Position numbers and translations under genes: made by a program
Shown here: positions 31,740 to 40,179 of the stretch, piece by piece
Layout of the letters: the number at the start of each line of letters is the position of its first letter
Numbering within the stretch: the first letter of the stretch is position 1
The notes under the pieces: model-generated
Seen by the model: only the letters and a program-made list of their open reading frames with translations
Told to the model about the DNA's origin: nothing
Database searches by the model: none
From: Streptantibioticus_A sp037034305
GTDB lineage: Bacteria; Actinomycetota; Actinomycetes; Streptomycetales; Streptomycetaceae
Assembly (NCBI GenBank): GCA_037034305.1
Contig: JBAGJY010000015.1
Span: 112,871-176,870, forward strand
Direction of reading: 5' to 3'
DNA length: 64,000 bases

Positions 31740-32552
31740 ATGACCCGACGCCGTCCCACCCGGTCCGCCGACGACCTGCTGACCGCACTCGGGCGGCTGA
31801 CCGCCCAGGCGCTGGAGCGGGCCGAGCTGCAGAAGGCGCGGGTGGACCTGGCCGTCGCACTACAGCGCGAACTGCTTCCGGCAGTGCTGCCGGAGGTGCC
31901 CGGGCTGCGTTCCGCGGCCCGCTACGCCCCCGCCCGGCACGGCCTTGACATCGGCGGCGACTGGTTCGACGGCTTCTGGCTGCCCGACGGTGCCGTCGGC
32001 TTCTCCATCGGCGACGTACAGGGCCATGACGTCGAGGCGGCGGCGTTCATGGGACAGATCCGCATCGGCCTGCGCGCGGTGGCCGCCGCCGTCGACGACC
32101 CGGGCGAGGTGCTGAGCCGGGCCAACGAACTGCTGCTGTCGATGGGCTGCGACCTCTTCGCGACCTGCAGCTTCCTGCGCTTCGACCCGGCCACGGCGGA
32201 GCTGGCCGACGCCCGCGCCGGACATGTCCCCGCGGTGTGGGCCACCGCGGACGGCGAGTGGGGAGTGCTGGAGCACGCCGGGGGCGTGCCGCTGGGCATC
32301 CTGCCCGGTGAGGCGTATCCGGTCACCACGCGCCGGATGTCGGACACGGAAGTGCTCGTACTGTTCACCGACGGTGTGGTCGAAGGGCCGTCGTTCTCCA
32401 TCGAGGCGGGGATCGAGCAGGTGGCGCGGCTGGTCCGGGACGGGGTCGGGGCCGATCCAGGCGAACTGGCCAGTCAGGTGATCAGGGTTGCCGACCTCAC
32501 CGGCCATACGGACGACGCGGCGGTCCTGGTGCTGAGCCACGGTCCGGGGTGA
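31740..32552 (+). CDS. Sensorless SpoIIE/PP2C serine phosphatase
   Basis: A 270-residue protein that is little more than a SpoIIE catalytic domain behind a short N-terminal coiled-coil (ALGRLTAQALERAELQKARVDLAVALQRELLP). Metal-binding and catalytic motifs are GGDWFDGFWL, GDVQGHDVEAAAFMGQ and VLFTDGVVEG. Unlike the two large phosphatases in this window it has no PAS, GAF or HATPase domain. The next gene, 55 bases downstream on the same strand, encodes a free-standing MASE1 membrane sensor domain, so the two may act together. GGAGGGTCC precedes the ATG. Confidence 0.87.
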   Translation: MTRRRPTRSADDLLTALGRLTAQALERAELQKARVDLAVALQRELLPAVLPEVPGLRSAARYAPARHGLDIGGDWFDGFWLPDGAVGFSIGDVQGHDVEAAAFMGQIRIGLRAVAAAVDDPGEVLSRANELLLSMGCDLFATCSFLRFDPATAELADARAGHVPAVWATADGEWGVLEHAGGVPLGILPGEAYPVTTRRMSDTEVLVLFTDGVVEGPSFSIEAGIEQVARLVRDGVGADPGELASQVIRVADLTGHTDDAAVLVLSHGPG

Positions 32553-32607
32553 CGTAACCGCCACCACCGCGCGTGTCACGGCGGACGAGGGGTGGCGAGG
32601 CTGTCTG

Positions 32608-33594
32608 ATGGCAGCTGTGGTGCGCAACGAGGACGTCCGGCGGCTCGCGGGGACAGGCCTGTGGATCCTTGCTGTGGCCGCCGCCTATTTCGTGACCGGC
32701 CGACTCGGCCTGTCGCAGCGGGTGGTGGTCGCGGGCGCGGTGGTCACCCCGCTGTGGCCGCCCACCGGGATCGCGCTGACCGCACTGCTGCTGACGGGGC
32801 TGCGGATCTGGCCGGGCATCACACTGGGCACGTTGCTGGTCACCGCCACCATCGGGCAGCTGACGCCCACCGACGTGGGGATCGTGGCGGGCAACACACT
32901 GGCTCCCGTGTGCTCGTTCCTGATGCTGCGGCGGGCGGGGTTCCGGCCCGATCTGAACCGCCTGCGGGACGGGGTGGTGCTGGTGTTCCTGGGCGCGCTG
33001 ACCGGAATGCTGGTCAGCGCGACCGTGGGGACCGGCTCGCTGGTCGTCTCCGGCTTCCTGCCGCCGAGCCGGTTCTGGGGGGCGTGGGCGGCGTGGTGGG
33101 CCGGGGACGCGATGGGCGTACTGGTCGTCACACCGCTGCTCCTCGTCGCCCGCCGGGCGCGCTGGCCCGGGGACGTGCACGGGTACCGGTGGGCGGAGGC
33201 GGTGGCGCTGGCCGCCGGTACCGTCGTGGTGACGGTGCTGGTGACCAGCACCCAGATGTCGCTGCTGTTCCTGGCCTTCCCCATGCTCATCTGGGCGGCG
33301 CTGCGCTTCCGGCTGGCCGGTGCGGCGCCGTGCGTGCTGCTCATGTCGGTGCTGGCGGTGATGGCGGCCACCCGGCGGGCCGGGCCGTTCGCCCACCACG
33401 GGCTGTTCGCGGTGATGGTGAACCTGCAGGCGTTCAACGGCGCCGCCGCGCTGACCGCACTGCTGCTGGCGGCGCTGACCACCGAGCAGCAGAGCACCCT
33501 GCGTAGGATCCACCAGGCCTGCGAGGAACTGACCGAGGTCGTCGCCCGGCTCGCGCCGAGCGACGCCACTCCGCCGCCGGACGAGCGGCGGTAG
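32608..33594 (+). CDS. Stand-alone MASE1-domain membrane protein
   Basis: A 328-residue membrane protein made of a MASE1 domain with eight or so transmembrane helices. Conserved-looking features include PLWPPTGIALTALLLTGLRIWPGITLGTLL near the start and PPSRFWGAWAAWWAGDAMGVLVVTPLLLV in the middle. MASE1 normally forms the sensory part of histidine kinases or cyclic-di-GMP enzymes. Here the protein ends after a short helical tail (EQQSTLRRIHQACEELTEVVARLA) with no output domain. It follows a sensorless SpoIIE phosphatase, suggesting a split receptor; this is inference. An ATG in a run of small residues is used as the start. Confidence 0.8.
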   Translation: MAAVVRNEDVRRLAGTGLWILAVAAAYFVTGRLGLSQRVVVAGAVVTPLWPPTGIALTALLLTGLRIWPGITLGTLLVTATIGQLTPTDVGIVAGNTLAPVCSFLMLRRAGFRPDLNRLRDGVVLVFLGALTGMLVSATVGTGSLVVSGFLPPSRFWGAWAAWWAGDAMGVLVVTPLLLVARRARWPGDVHGYRWAEAVALAAGTVVVTVLVTSTQMSLLFLAFPMLIWAALRFRLAGAAPCVLLMSVLAVMAATRRAGPFAHHGLFAVMVNLQAFNGAAALTALLLAALTTEQQSTLRRIHQACEELTEVVARLAPSDATPPPDERR

Positions 33595-33629
33595 CGGTCA
33601 CCGGCAGCCGTGCGTGGCGCGCGCGCCGC

Positions 33630-34199
33630 CTAACGGCTCGCCTTGGTGAACTCGGTGACGAACGCGTCGTCGAAAGCCTCCAGATCCGCCGGTTCACGGC
33701 TGGTGACCAGCACGTTGGGTCCGTCCCGGCAGACCCGCGCCGCTTCGTCGACCCAGTTGCCGCCCGCGTTGCGGATGTCCGTCCTGAGACTCGGCCAGGA
33801 CGTGAGGGTACGGCCGCGTACGACGTCGGCCTCCACGAGCATCCATGGACCGTGGCAGATCGCCGCTACCGGTTTGCCCGCCTCGACGAAGCCCCTGACG
33901 AGGGCGACAGCCTCGGGGTCCGTGCGCAGGAGGTCCGGGCCCGCGACGCCGCCGGGAAGGACCAGGGCGTCGTGGTCCTTCACGGAGGTCTCGGAAAAGG
34001 TCTGGTCGACCTTGAAGGTGTCGGCCTTGTCCAGGTGGTTGAAGGCCTGGATCCGCCCGGGCTCCGGTGAGACGAGGGCGGGGGTTCCTCCGGCCTCGTA
34101 GACCGCTTCCCATGGATCGGTCAGTTCGATCTGCTCGACGCCTTCCGGGGCTACGAGGAAGGCGACCTTCATGGGCTTCGGCGCCTTTCTGGCTGCCAT
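33630..34199 (-). CDS. DJ-1/PfpI-family protein (type 1 glutamine-amidotransferase-like)
   Basis: A 189-residue protein. The nucleophile elbow AICHGPWML carries the family cysteine followed by His, the oxidation-sensitive Cys of PfpI/YhbO-type proteins. LVLPGGVAGPDLLRTDPEAVALVRGF and NWVDEAARVCRDGPNVLVTSREPADLEAFDDAFV match the family throughout. Roles in the family include stress protection and deglycation. The start could instead be the Met ten residues in (MKVAFLVAPEGVEQIEL), which begins the first beta strand. It is followed seven bases upstream by a small membrane gene in the same direction. Confidence 0.88.
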   Translation of the reverse strand: MAARKAPKPMKVAFLVAPEGVEQIELTDPWEAVYEAGGTPALVSPEPGRIQAFNHLDKADTFKVDQTFSETSVKDHDALVLPGGVAGPDLLRTDPEAVALVRGFVEAGKPVAAICHGPWMLVEADVVRGRTLTSWPSLRTDIRNAGGNWVDEAARVCRDGPNVLVTSREPADLEAFDDAFVTEFTKASR

Positions 34200-34205
34200 G
34201 GGCGG

Positions 34206-34361
34206 CTACCAGTAGTGCCGTCGGCCGAACACCGCGTGGCCAAGCGCTCCGAGCAGCCAGAGGATCGCTCCGATGACGACCAGGATGATGCCGATGGTCC
34301 ACAGGATGGCGATCTTCAGCAGAAAGCCGACAATCAGCAGAATGACGCCGAGGACGACCAT
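34206..34361 (-). CDS. Small two-helix membrane protein (DUF6131-like)
   Basis: A 51-residue protein with two closely spaced transmembrane helices (VVLGVILLIVGFLLKIAILW and IGIILVVIGAILWLLGALG) and a C-terminal FGRRHYW tail. This pattern is common in streptomycetes as a small DUF6131-type protein of unknown function. GGAGGGCATC precedes the ATG. The downstream DJ-1 gene begins seven bases after its stop, so the two form an operon. Confidence 0.8.
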   Translation of the reverse strand: MVVLGVILLIVGFLLKIAILWTIGIILVVIGAILWLLGALGHAVFGRRHYW

Positions 34362-34454
34362 GATGCCCTCCAGTTCCGCTTGGCTTGGACGAACAGCGCC
34401 TACCCCTTCCCGGTCCGCGTAACCAGCCGCGGCGGCGCCGCCGACCTGCGCCGC

Positions 34455-34572
34455 TGAGCGCTCCGATGGGAGTGCGCACAGATGTGCCGTCGCTCCTCCC
34501 GCGGCACCGTTGTGGCTGGTCGCGCGGTTGCCCGCGTCCCTTCGGGTCGCTTGCGAACCGGCGGAGCCTACC
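34455..34572 (+). repeat. Dispersed intergenic repeat, copy C
   Basis: GAGTGCGCACAGATGTGCCGTC, then GCGGCACCGTTGTGGCTGG, TCGCGCGGTTGCCCGCG, CCCTTCGGGTCGC and GAACCGGCGG follow the repeat at 53560-53690 with scattered changes. The copy ends at the stop codon of the methyltransferase gene. Confidence 0.65.
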
Positions 34573-35422
34573 GACCGCCGGCAGCGTTCGCGGCGTGGAA
34601 GATCCCCCACACCAGGTGGCCGCTCCTGCAGGCGCGCACCCACAGCGGAAGGTTCTCCCTCAACCGGTCCAGGTAGCCGGGGCTGATGACCTTCGCCAAC
34701 TCGTCCGCGTGCTGCTGGACTTCCTCGGTGAGCCGGACGTAGTGCGTCAGCAGATGCTCACTCAGGTCTTCGAACCGGGCGGGCAACAGGCCGAGTTCGC
34801 CAAGTAGGGCACGGTAGAGGCCTGGTGTGGCGAACTCCCCCATCGCGAGGCGCTCGGCGAGCGGCGCCAGTTCCTCCGCGGGGGCGTCCTCGGTGGCCAT
34901 GACGTCCGTGAAGACGAGCGCGCCGCCCGGCTTGAGCACCCGGGCCGCTTCACCCAGCGTCTTCGCCCGGTCACCGCTGTGGCACAGCGCCTCCTGGGAC
35001 CATACGACGTCGAAGGATCCGTCAGGCACCGGAACGTCGTTGAAGGAACCGGTGACGACCTCGATCAGTGTGTCGAGGCCGCGTGCGGCGTTGGTTTCGC
35101 GGTGCCGCTGGTTCTGGGACTCGCTGATGTTGACCGCGACGACCCGGCAGCCGAAGGTCGCCGCCAGATAGCGGGCCGCGCCGCCGTAGCCGGATCCCAT
35201 GTCCAGCACGCTGCGGCCGGGCCCCAGCAGGTCCGCGGCCTTCGCCGCCACCCGCTCGACCGTGCGCCGGGAAGCCGCGCCGATCGCCTCGTGAGGCCGC
35301 GCGTAGATTCCGGTGTGGATGTCCTCGCCGCCCCACACCGAGGCGTAGAAGCCGTCGACGTCAGCGCTCTCGTAGTAGCCGCGTGCCGCGTCCGCCGCCC
35401 GTACCGTGTTCTGATCGTTCAT
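34568..35422 (-). CDS. Sarcosine/dimethylglycine N-methyltransferase-like SAM methyltransferase
   Basis: A 284-residue methyltransferase. Motif I is VLDMGSGYGGAARYLAATFGC, then VVAVNISESQNQRHRETN, FDVVWSQEALCHSGDRAKTLGEAARVLKPGGALVFTD and a C-terminal VSP-like ISPGYLDRLRENLPLWV...GHLVWGIFHA. The N-terminal YYESADVDGFYASVWGGEDIHTGIY is characteristic of sarcosine/dimethylglycine methyltransferases, which make glycine betaine as an osmolyte. No glycine/sarcosine methyltransferase gene lies beside it, so the exact substrate is uncertain. The ATG at 35420-35422 has AAGG ten bases upstream. Confidence 0.78.
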   Translation of the reverse strand: MNDQNTVRAADAARGYYESADVDGFYASVWGGEDIHTGIYARPHEAIGAASRRTVERVAAKAADLLGPGRSVLDMGSGYGGAARYLAATFGCRVVAVNISESQNQRHRETNAARGLDTLIEVVTGSFNDVPVPDGSFDVVWSQEALCHSGDRAKTLGEAARVLKPGGALVFTDVMATEDAPAEELAPLAERLAMGEFATPGLYRALLGELGLLPARFEDLSEHLLTHYVRLTEEVQQHADELAKVISPGYLDRLRENLPLWVRACRSGHLVWGIFHAANAAGGR

Positions 35423-35539
35423 AGCTGCTGCCTTGACCAGGCGGTCCGGCGGCAAACCTGGAAGCCGGGGCCGCGGTGGATACCGGACAACCGTGATGGA
35501 TCATCAGGCCGGCCGTCCCCCCGGGTCGCGGACACGAAG

Positions 35540-35589
35540 GAGCGGTTGGCGGTGCGGGTCGCTTCCGCTTCTCCCACCGCCAACCGCTC
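35540..35589 (-). terminator. Long perfect hairpin downstream of the Gly/Trp repeat gene
   Basis: A perfect 15-bp stem pairs 35540-35554 with 35575-35589 around a 20-base loop. It lies 49 bases past the stop of the minus-strand gene at 35638-35961 and should end its transcript. Confidence 0.75.
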
Positions 35590-35637
35590 ACCAGCGTTGC
35601 TCAGGCCGGAGCGCCTGGGCTGTGACAGTTGCTGTGG

Positions 35638-35961
35638 TCAGTCCCAACCGCCCCAGCCGCCGCCCCAGTCATCGCCCCAGTAGCCACCGCCCCAGTCGCC
35701 CCCACCCCAGTAGCCGCCGCCCCAGCCGCCGGGACCCCAGCCCCAGTAGCCGCCGCCCCAGCCGCCGCGACCCCAGCCGCCGTGACCCCAGCCGCCGTGA
35801 CCCCAGCCGCCGCCTCCGCCGCGAACGCTCACGGTGGCGACGTGGGTCGCGTGCTGCGGGGTCGCTGACGCGGTGGCCAGGCCGCCGACGGACGCGAACG
35901 TACCCGCGGTGAGAACCCCGGTGGCCGCAGCCACGGCGAGGCGCCGTATCGGCTTGCGCAT
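35638..35961 (-). CDS. Secreted Gly/Trp-rich repeat protein
   Basis: A 107-residue protein with a good Sec signal peptide (basic RKPIRR, hydrophobic LAVAAATGVLTAGTF, Ala-rich end). After about 15 linker residues, the last 57 or so residues are almost only Gly and Trp with His, Tyr, Arg and Asp. There are GGWGH/GGWGR units first, then GGGYWG units, ending in DDWGGGWGGWD. Thirteen tryptophans occur in that tail. No family was recognised; the composition suggests a self-associating, adhesive or cell-surface-coating peptide, but that is inference. TTAGGAGAGCGCC precedes the ATG. The promoter region upstream is very AT-rich for this genome, and a long hairpin ends the transcript. Confidence 0.8.
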   Translation of the reverse strand: MRKPIRRLAVAAATGVLTAGTFASVGGLATASATPQHATHVATVSVRGGGGGWGHGGWGHGGWGRGGWGGGYWGWGPGGWGGGYWGGGDWGGGYWGDDWGGGWGGWD

Positions 35962-36304
35962 GGCGCTCTCCTAACTTCTGTGAACGCGGCGGGTTGCCGC
36001 TCCTCCACTCCAGGGTGTGCCCGCCGAACGACATCTACAAGCAAATCACCATAAAACTGATATAAATCGGAAAAAGCTGACGAACCGCCGCACCAAGGCC
36101 CCCTCGTCTACCGGATCGTCAGCGACGAAAAACCCTGGTCAAAGCGGCCTCCCAGAGCACCGGGCGTTCCGCGTGAAGATCGCGTCACCGGGCACTCCCC
36201 AGCCCGGCCCGCCGGTGACCCTGTGGCTCCCCGTCACTCCTCCGCGTGATCGCCGCTGGACAAGGCGCCTACGCCCGGCCGTACCGGCGTAACCTGCCCG
36301 AACC
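35962..36304. other. AT-rich divergent promoter region
   Basis: 343 bases between the Gly/Trp repeat gene and the zinc-ribbon gene. Positions about 36030-36085 are strongly AT-rich (AAATCACCATAAAACTG, ATATAAATCGG) against a genome above 70% GC. This is likely the promoter or a regulatory binding region for the secreted repeat protein. Toward the right, TAACCT (36290-36295) lies nine bases before the ATG at 36305 and could be a -10 box giving a nearly leaderless message. Confidence 0.5.
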
Positions 36305-36838
36305 ATGACGGATTTTGCGGATGAGGCCCGGTCGCGTACCGCGCATCTGTTGCGGATGGCTAACACGGTGGACGCCCGGGTGCGGGCACAGATCATCGAG
36401 TACGCGGATTCGACGCCGGATCCGCCGGTGATGGGTCCGGCCGGGATCGCCACGGCGGGCTGTCCGCGGTGTCGGCGGACCATGTGGCGGCAGCGCGATG
36501 GCTGGGTGTGCGCGTCGTGCGGCCACGTCGAGGAGGAGCTTCCGGTGAAGTGCCCGAACTGCCGGACCACGATGAAGGCTCCGCCTGCCAGCGCACCGGA
36601 TCGCTGGTGGTGTCCGCGATGCGGCCGGGTGGCGACGGACGGCGACTCCACGACGGAGATCGAGAACCGGGAGCGGGGGCGGCTGGAGGCGGTCCGGCTG
36701 CTCGACGGGGCGATGGCGGAGCGCGCCGAGGAGCGCGGGGACGCGGAGTCCACGGCGGTGTCGTGGGCGTTCTCGGCGGCGGTCACCGAGCGGGAGCGGT
36801 TGCGGATGGAGCGGGCGGCCCTGCGGCTGCGCGCTTGA
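36305..36838 (+). CDS. Zinc-ribbon protein of unknown function
   Basis: A 177-residue protein. An N-terminal helix (FADEARSRTAHLLRMANTVDARVRAQIIEY) is followed by two treble-clef or zinc-ribbon units with eight cysteines in CxxC pairs: GCPRC...CASC (about 53-73) and CPNC...CPRC (about 83-103). A charged C-terminal helix follows (EIENRERGRLEAVRLLDGAMAERAEER). It probably binds one or two zinc ions and may act through protein or nucleic-acid contacts. No known family was recognised. It stands alone. Confidence 0.72.
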   Translation: MTDFADEARSRTAHLLRMANTVDARVRAQIIEYADSTPDPPVMGPAGIATAGCPRCRRTMWRQRDGWVCASCGHVEEELPVKCPNCRTTMKAPPASAPDRWWCPRCGRVATDGDSTTEIENRERGRLEAVRLLDGAMAERAEERGDAESTAVSWAFSAAVTERERLRMERAALRLRA

Positions 36839-36900
36839 GCGGGACCACGGGGCCGCCGCGCCCGTGCGAGCCGGACGACCGGCCCGCTCCCCGGCCCGCC

Positions 36901-38508
36901 TCAGCGCGAACACAGGCCTCGCGCGTAGTCGACCGTCGCGGTGTCACGCGAGTACGACCACTCCGGGTCGAGCAGTCGGCTCTGCAACTGCCGTGCGGCG
37001 GCCGGGCTTTCGACGATGTAGCCGAAGTCCTGCAGCCAGGACGGGTAGAGGTTCTTGGAGCCGAGGTAGAACGCGGAGTCGTCGACGGAGACCACCTTGT
37101 GGTGCAGTGCGTACGGGCGGCCGTCGGCCCAGTTGCCCGTCGGGGCGCCGCGGAAGGACGCCAGTTGCAGGTTGGCGCACATCCTCGCGTCGGCGGTCCG
37201 CCGGTCGCCGGTGCTGCGGACGAGGCGTTCGCGCAGCGTGTCGCTGATCTCCCTGAGGGACCTGATCTGCGAGTAGCCGCCGCTGCCGACCAGTCCACGG
37301 TTCGCCGGGTCGCTGACCACGATCCGCACCTTCACTCCCTCGGCGAGTTTGGCGGCCAGGGTGTCGTACAGCCGGATGTCGTAGCGCGGCAGCGGCGGGC
37401 AGGTGCCGTTGAGGTCCTGCTGGGATATCTCGATCCGGCGGTGGGCGCTGCCGATCAGCGAACGCAGCGCGGTCTCCTCCGGGTTGACGGTGTCGTAGTC
37501 GCGGTCCCCGTTGGTGTTGTCGTGCACGCCGATGCCGCAGCGGGTGTCCGGCGCCGTGGGAAGCGTGGGCCTGAACGTTGACTTCGGGTCCGATTGCCTG
37601 ATTCCGACGCCCAGCCCACCGACCGCGATGACGGGCACGCTTCCTTGTGCCTTGACGGGTTCGGGGTTGGCGTCCTTCTCCAGGGTGGGCATGCAGGCCG
37701 CGCCGCTGGAGGCGGCCAGCCAGACCGCGTTGGGGTTGCCGGAGTTGCGGCAGGTCCAGGTCCACAGCGTGTCCAGGTACGCGCCCGCGGTGCGGGCGGC
37801 CGGTCCACGCAGCGCCAGGTCGACGTCCGACACCGGGTGGGTGGTGTCGATGTAGTCGTCCTTCCAGTCGTTGACGCCACCGGTGATCACCGTCTGGCCG
37901 TCCACCACGATGAGCTTGGTGTGGTTCCAGGAGAACGACGTCTTCGACGCGGTCATCGACGCGACGTTCAAGGTGATGTGGTCCGCGGCGCTGCCGAGCC
38001 GGGCGATCAGTTCGTTCCTGTACAGCGCCGGTACCACGTTGAGGTGGTAGACCGGCGCGGCCCCGACCAGCACCCGCACCCGCAGCCTGTGTCCGTCGGC
38101 GACGGCCGCCTTGAGGCCTTCGACGACGGCGTCCTGGAAGGCGCCGTTCGGCAGTGGGGCGAGCGAGGAGATGTCAACGGTGTGTCGTGCCCTGGAGATG
38201 TTCTCGGTCATCTTGGCGAGCAACCGCCGGGTGCCCGGCCGGTCGGCGCACTTCGGGTCGCCCCAACACCCGGGCGTCTGAAGGAGCCAGCCCCCGGGGT
38301 CGCCGCCGGGCGCGTCCAGGCTGTTGCCACCGGTTCGCTCCCACACCTGTCCTTCGAGTCCCGGTGACACCTCCCGCAAACTCCGTTGCACGGCGTCGAG
38401 GTGCGCAGAGGGCACCGCGGCCCGCGCGGGCGCGGCGGGCAACGCGGCCAGTACGGCACTCACAAGGGCGGCACAGGGCGTCAGTCGGCGGAACCGGTGG
38501 CGGAGCAA
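36901..38508 (-). CDS. Secreted phospholipase D-superfamily enzyme
   Basis: A 535-residue enzyme with a Sec signal peptide (LRHRFRRLTPCAALVSAVLAALPAAPARA). Two HKD catalytic motifs are present: NHTKLIVVDGQTVITGG in the N-terminal half and LHHKVVSVDDSAFYLGSKN in the C-terminal half, both in the order HxKxxxxD. This fits the secreted Streptomyces phospholipase D family (transphosphatidylation). The start is a TTG with AAGGAAG upstream, giving the signal peptide directly. There is no downstream partner; a convergent zinc-ribbon gene follows. Confidence 0.9.
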   Translation of the reverse strand: MLRHRFRRLTPCAALVSAVLAALPAAPARAAVPSAHLDAVQRSLREVSPGLEGQVWERTGGNSLDAPGGDPGGWLLQTPGCWGDPKCADRPGTRRLLAKMTENISRARHTVDISSLAPLPNGAFQDAVVEGLKAAVADGHRLRVRVLVGAAPVYHLNVVPALYRNELIARLGSAADHITLNVASMTASKTSFSWNHTKLIVVDGQTVITGGVNDWKDDYIDTTHPVSDVDLALRGPAARTAGAYLDTLWTWTCRNSGNPNAVWLAASSGAACMPTLEKDANPEPVKAQGSVPVIAVGGLGVGIRQSDPKSTFRPTLPTAPDTRCGIGVHDNTNGDRDYDTVNPEETALRSLIGSAHRRIEISQQDLNGTCPPLPRYDIRLYDTLAAKLAEGVKVRIVVSDPANRGLVGSGGYSQIRSLREISDTLRERLVRSTGDRRTADARMCANLQLASFRGAPTGNWADGRPYALHHKVVSVDDSAFYLGSKNLYPSWLQDFGYIVESPAAARQLQSRLLDPEWSYSRDTATVDYARGLCSR

Positions 38509-38631
38509 CGGCGCTTCCTTAACATCGATTTAACGGGATGTGAAGCACAAGGATCCACAAGGGAACGCAAACTCTTCGGCTCGCGAAGCTACCCGCTCCC
38601 CACCCCCCACGTCTGCTCCCGGCATCACTCC

Positions 38632-40065
38632 TCAGCCAACCACCGCGCAGTTGGCCCGATTGGATCGGCGCATCAACAGCACCACCAGCGCCGCCATCAC
38701 CGCCAGCGCCCCGGCACCCACCAGCATGGCCAGGTGCAGACCCGCCACGAACGCGTCGTCAACGGCGGCTTGCGGTAACGCCGGTAAGCCTCGCCGGAGC
38801 CCTGCGCCACCCCCGGAGGCGACCGAGCGCGCCAGTGCGTCCGCGTCGGCGCCGCCCAACCCCGGTAGATGTGCGCGCAGTTCGGCACCGAACCGGGTGG
38901 CCAGCACCGCGCCCATCACGGCGACTCCGGCCACTCCTCCGACCTCGCGGAACATGTTGACGGTGGCCGACGCCATGCCCGCTCGCGCCGGTTCGACCGC
39001 GGCCATCACGGCGATGGAGATGGGCGTGAACGTCAGCCCCAGACCGATGCCGAGCAGCGGCATCAGCCACCAGAACTGCGCGAACCGGGCCTCGCCGCCG
39101 TACCGCGTGAACCCGGCGAGGACGACCGCCAGCAGCGCCAGTCCGGCCGCCAGCGGCAGCCGCGGACCGTAGCGGGCGCACAACCGCCCGGTGAGGATCG
39201 CGGTGCCGCCGGTGCACAAGGTGGCGGGCAGCATGATCAGACCGGCGGACGTCGCCGAACACCCCAGTACGGACTGGAGGTACAGGCTCAGGAACACGCC
39301 CAGCCCGAAGAACCCGAAGCTGACGGTGAACCCCGCGATCACCGCGGCGCCGGTGGCGCGCCGGGAGAGCAGCCGCAGGTCCACCATCGGCGACGGCACC
39401 ACGAGTTCCAGCACCACGAATCCGCCCAGCGACAGCGCGGAGGCGAGTGCGGCGCCCAGGACCAGCCGATCGCCCCACCCCCGTACCGGCCCCTCGACCA
39501 GCGCGTACACCAGCGTGCTCAGCCCGGCGACCGCCGCGAGCTGGCCAGCCGGATCGGGGCGTGTCCGCGACCTCGGCACCGGCGGAAGCGTCCGGTCGGC
39601 CAGCAGCAGACTCGCCGCCCCCACCGGCACGTTGATCCAGAACGCGCTGGCCCAGCCGAAGTGGTCGACCAGCGGTCCGCCGAGAGCGGGACCGACGGCC
39701 AGCCCCGCACCGGAGACCCCGCTCCAGACCCCGATAGCCCTTGCCCGCTCGGCCTCCCCGGTGAAGACATGCCGGAGGATGGCCAGCGAGCCCGGCGTGA
39801 GCAGCGCCGCACCCACCCCCTGCACGGCCCGTCCGGCGACGAGCGCGGCCAGGTTCGCGGCCGTCGCGCAGAGCACCGACCCGGCCGTGAACAGCGCCAG
39901 CCCGGCGAGGTAGACCGGTCGGCGGCCCCATCGATCACCGAGGGTGCCACCGGTCAGCAACAGCGAGGCGTAGACCAGGCTGTAGGCCTCGACCACCCAC
40001 TGCAGCCCGGCCGTCCCGGCCCCCAGCGCCCGCCCGATGGCGGGTAGCGCGGTGCTCTGGCTCCG
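38632..40065 (-). pseudogene. DHA2-type (EmrB/QacA) MFS drug-efflux transporter, 5' end missing
   Basis: About 478 recognisable residues of a 14-helix MFS exporter. The sequence is intact from TALPAIGRALGAGTAGLQWVVEAYSLVYASLLLTGGTLGDRWGRR onward (motif A), with later TM segments all present. What is missing is the first membrane helix that normally precedes ALPxIG. The open frame continues upstream only into a GC-rich repeat block (40092-40175), giving Pro/Gly/Ala residues with no transporter character. The native start codon, TM1 and promoter are therefore gone. Its divergent TetR regulator is truncated at the same place. It could still be expressed from a fortuitous start, but a working transporter is unlikely. 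Confidence 0.75.
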
Positions 40066-40091
40066 CCGCTGAGTCCGCTTCGAGGCTCGCT

Positions 40092-40175
40092 CGTGGGGGT
40101 CTGGGGGCGCAGCCCCCGGCTGGGGGTCTGGGGGCGCAGCCCCCTGGGGGCCTCGGGGCGGAGCCCCGGCCCCCT
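40092..40175 (+). repeat. Tandem GC-rich repeat block at the TetR/MFS breakpoint
   Basis: Two exact copies of TGGGGGTCTGGGGGCGCAGC plus CCC lie at about 40094 and 40121. A third, diverged copy (TGGGGGCCTCGGGGCGGAGC) is at about 40145. Each contains a hairpin (GGGGGCGCAGCCCC). The block replaces the expected divergent promoter region and the 5' ends of both flanking genes. Confidence 0.8.
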
Positions 40176-40179
40176 TCAA

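Noticed and set aside
35650..35810. CRISPR-like or minisatellite array at the CCCCAGCCGCC repeats
   Set aside because: The repeats are in frame and encode the Gly/Trp units of the secreted protein; there are no spacers.
35638..36034. Alternative frames through the Gly/Trp repeat region (Arg- or Ser-rich products)
   Set aside because: Only the frame at 35638-35961 has a signal peptide and ribosome binding site; the others are shifted readings of the repeat.
40093..40179. N-terminus of the TetR protein encoded in the repeat (GVWGRSPRL units)
   Set aside because: The residues are a translation of tandem repeat DNA and carry no helix-turn-helix features.
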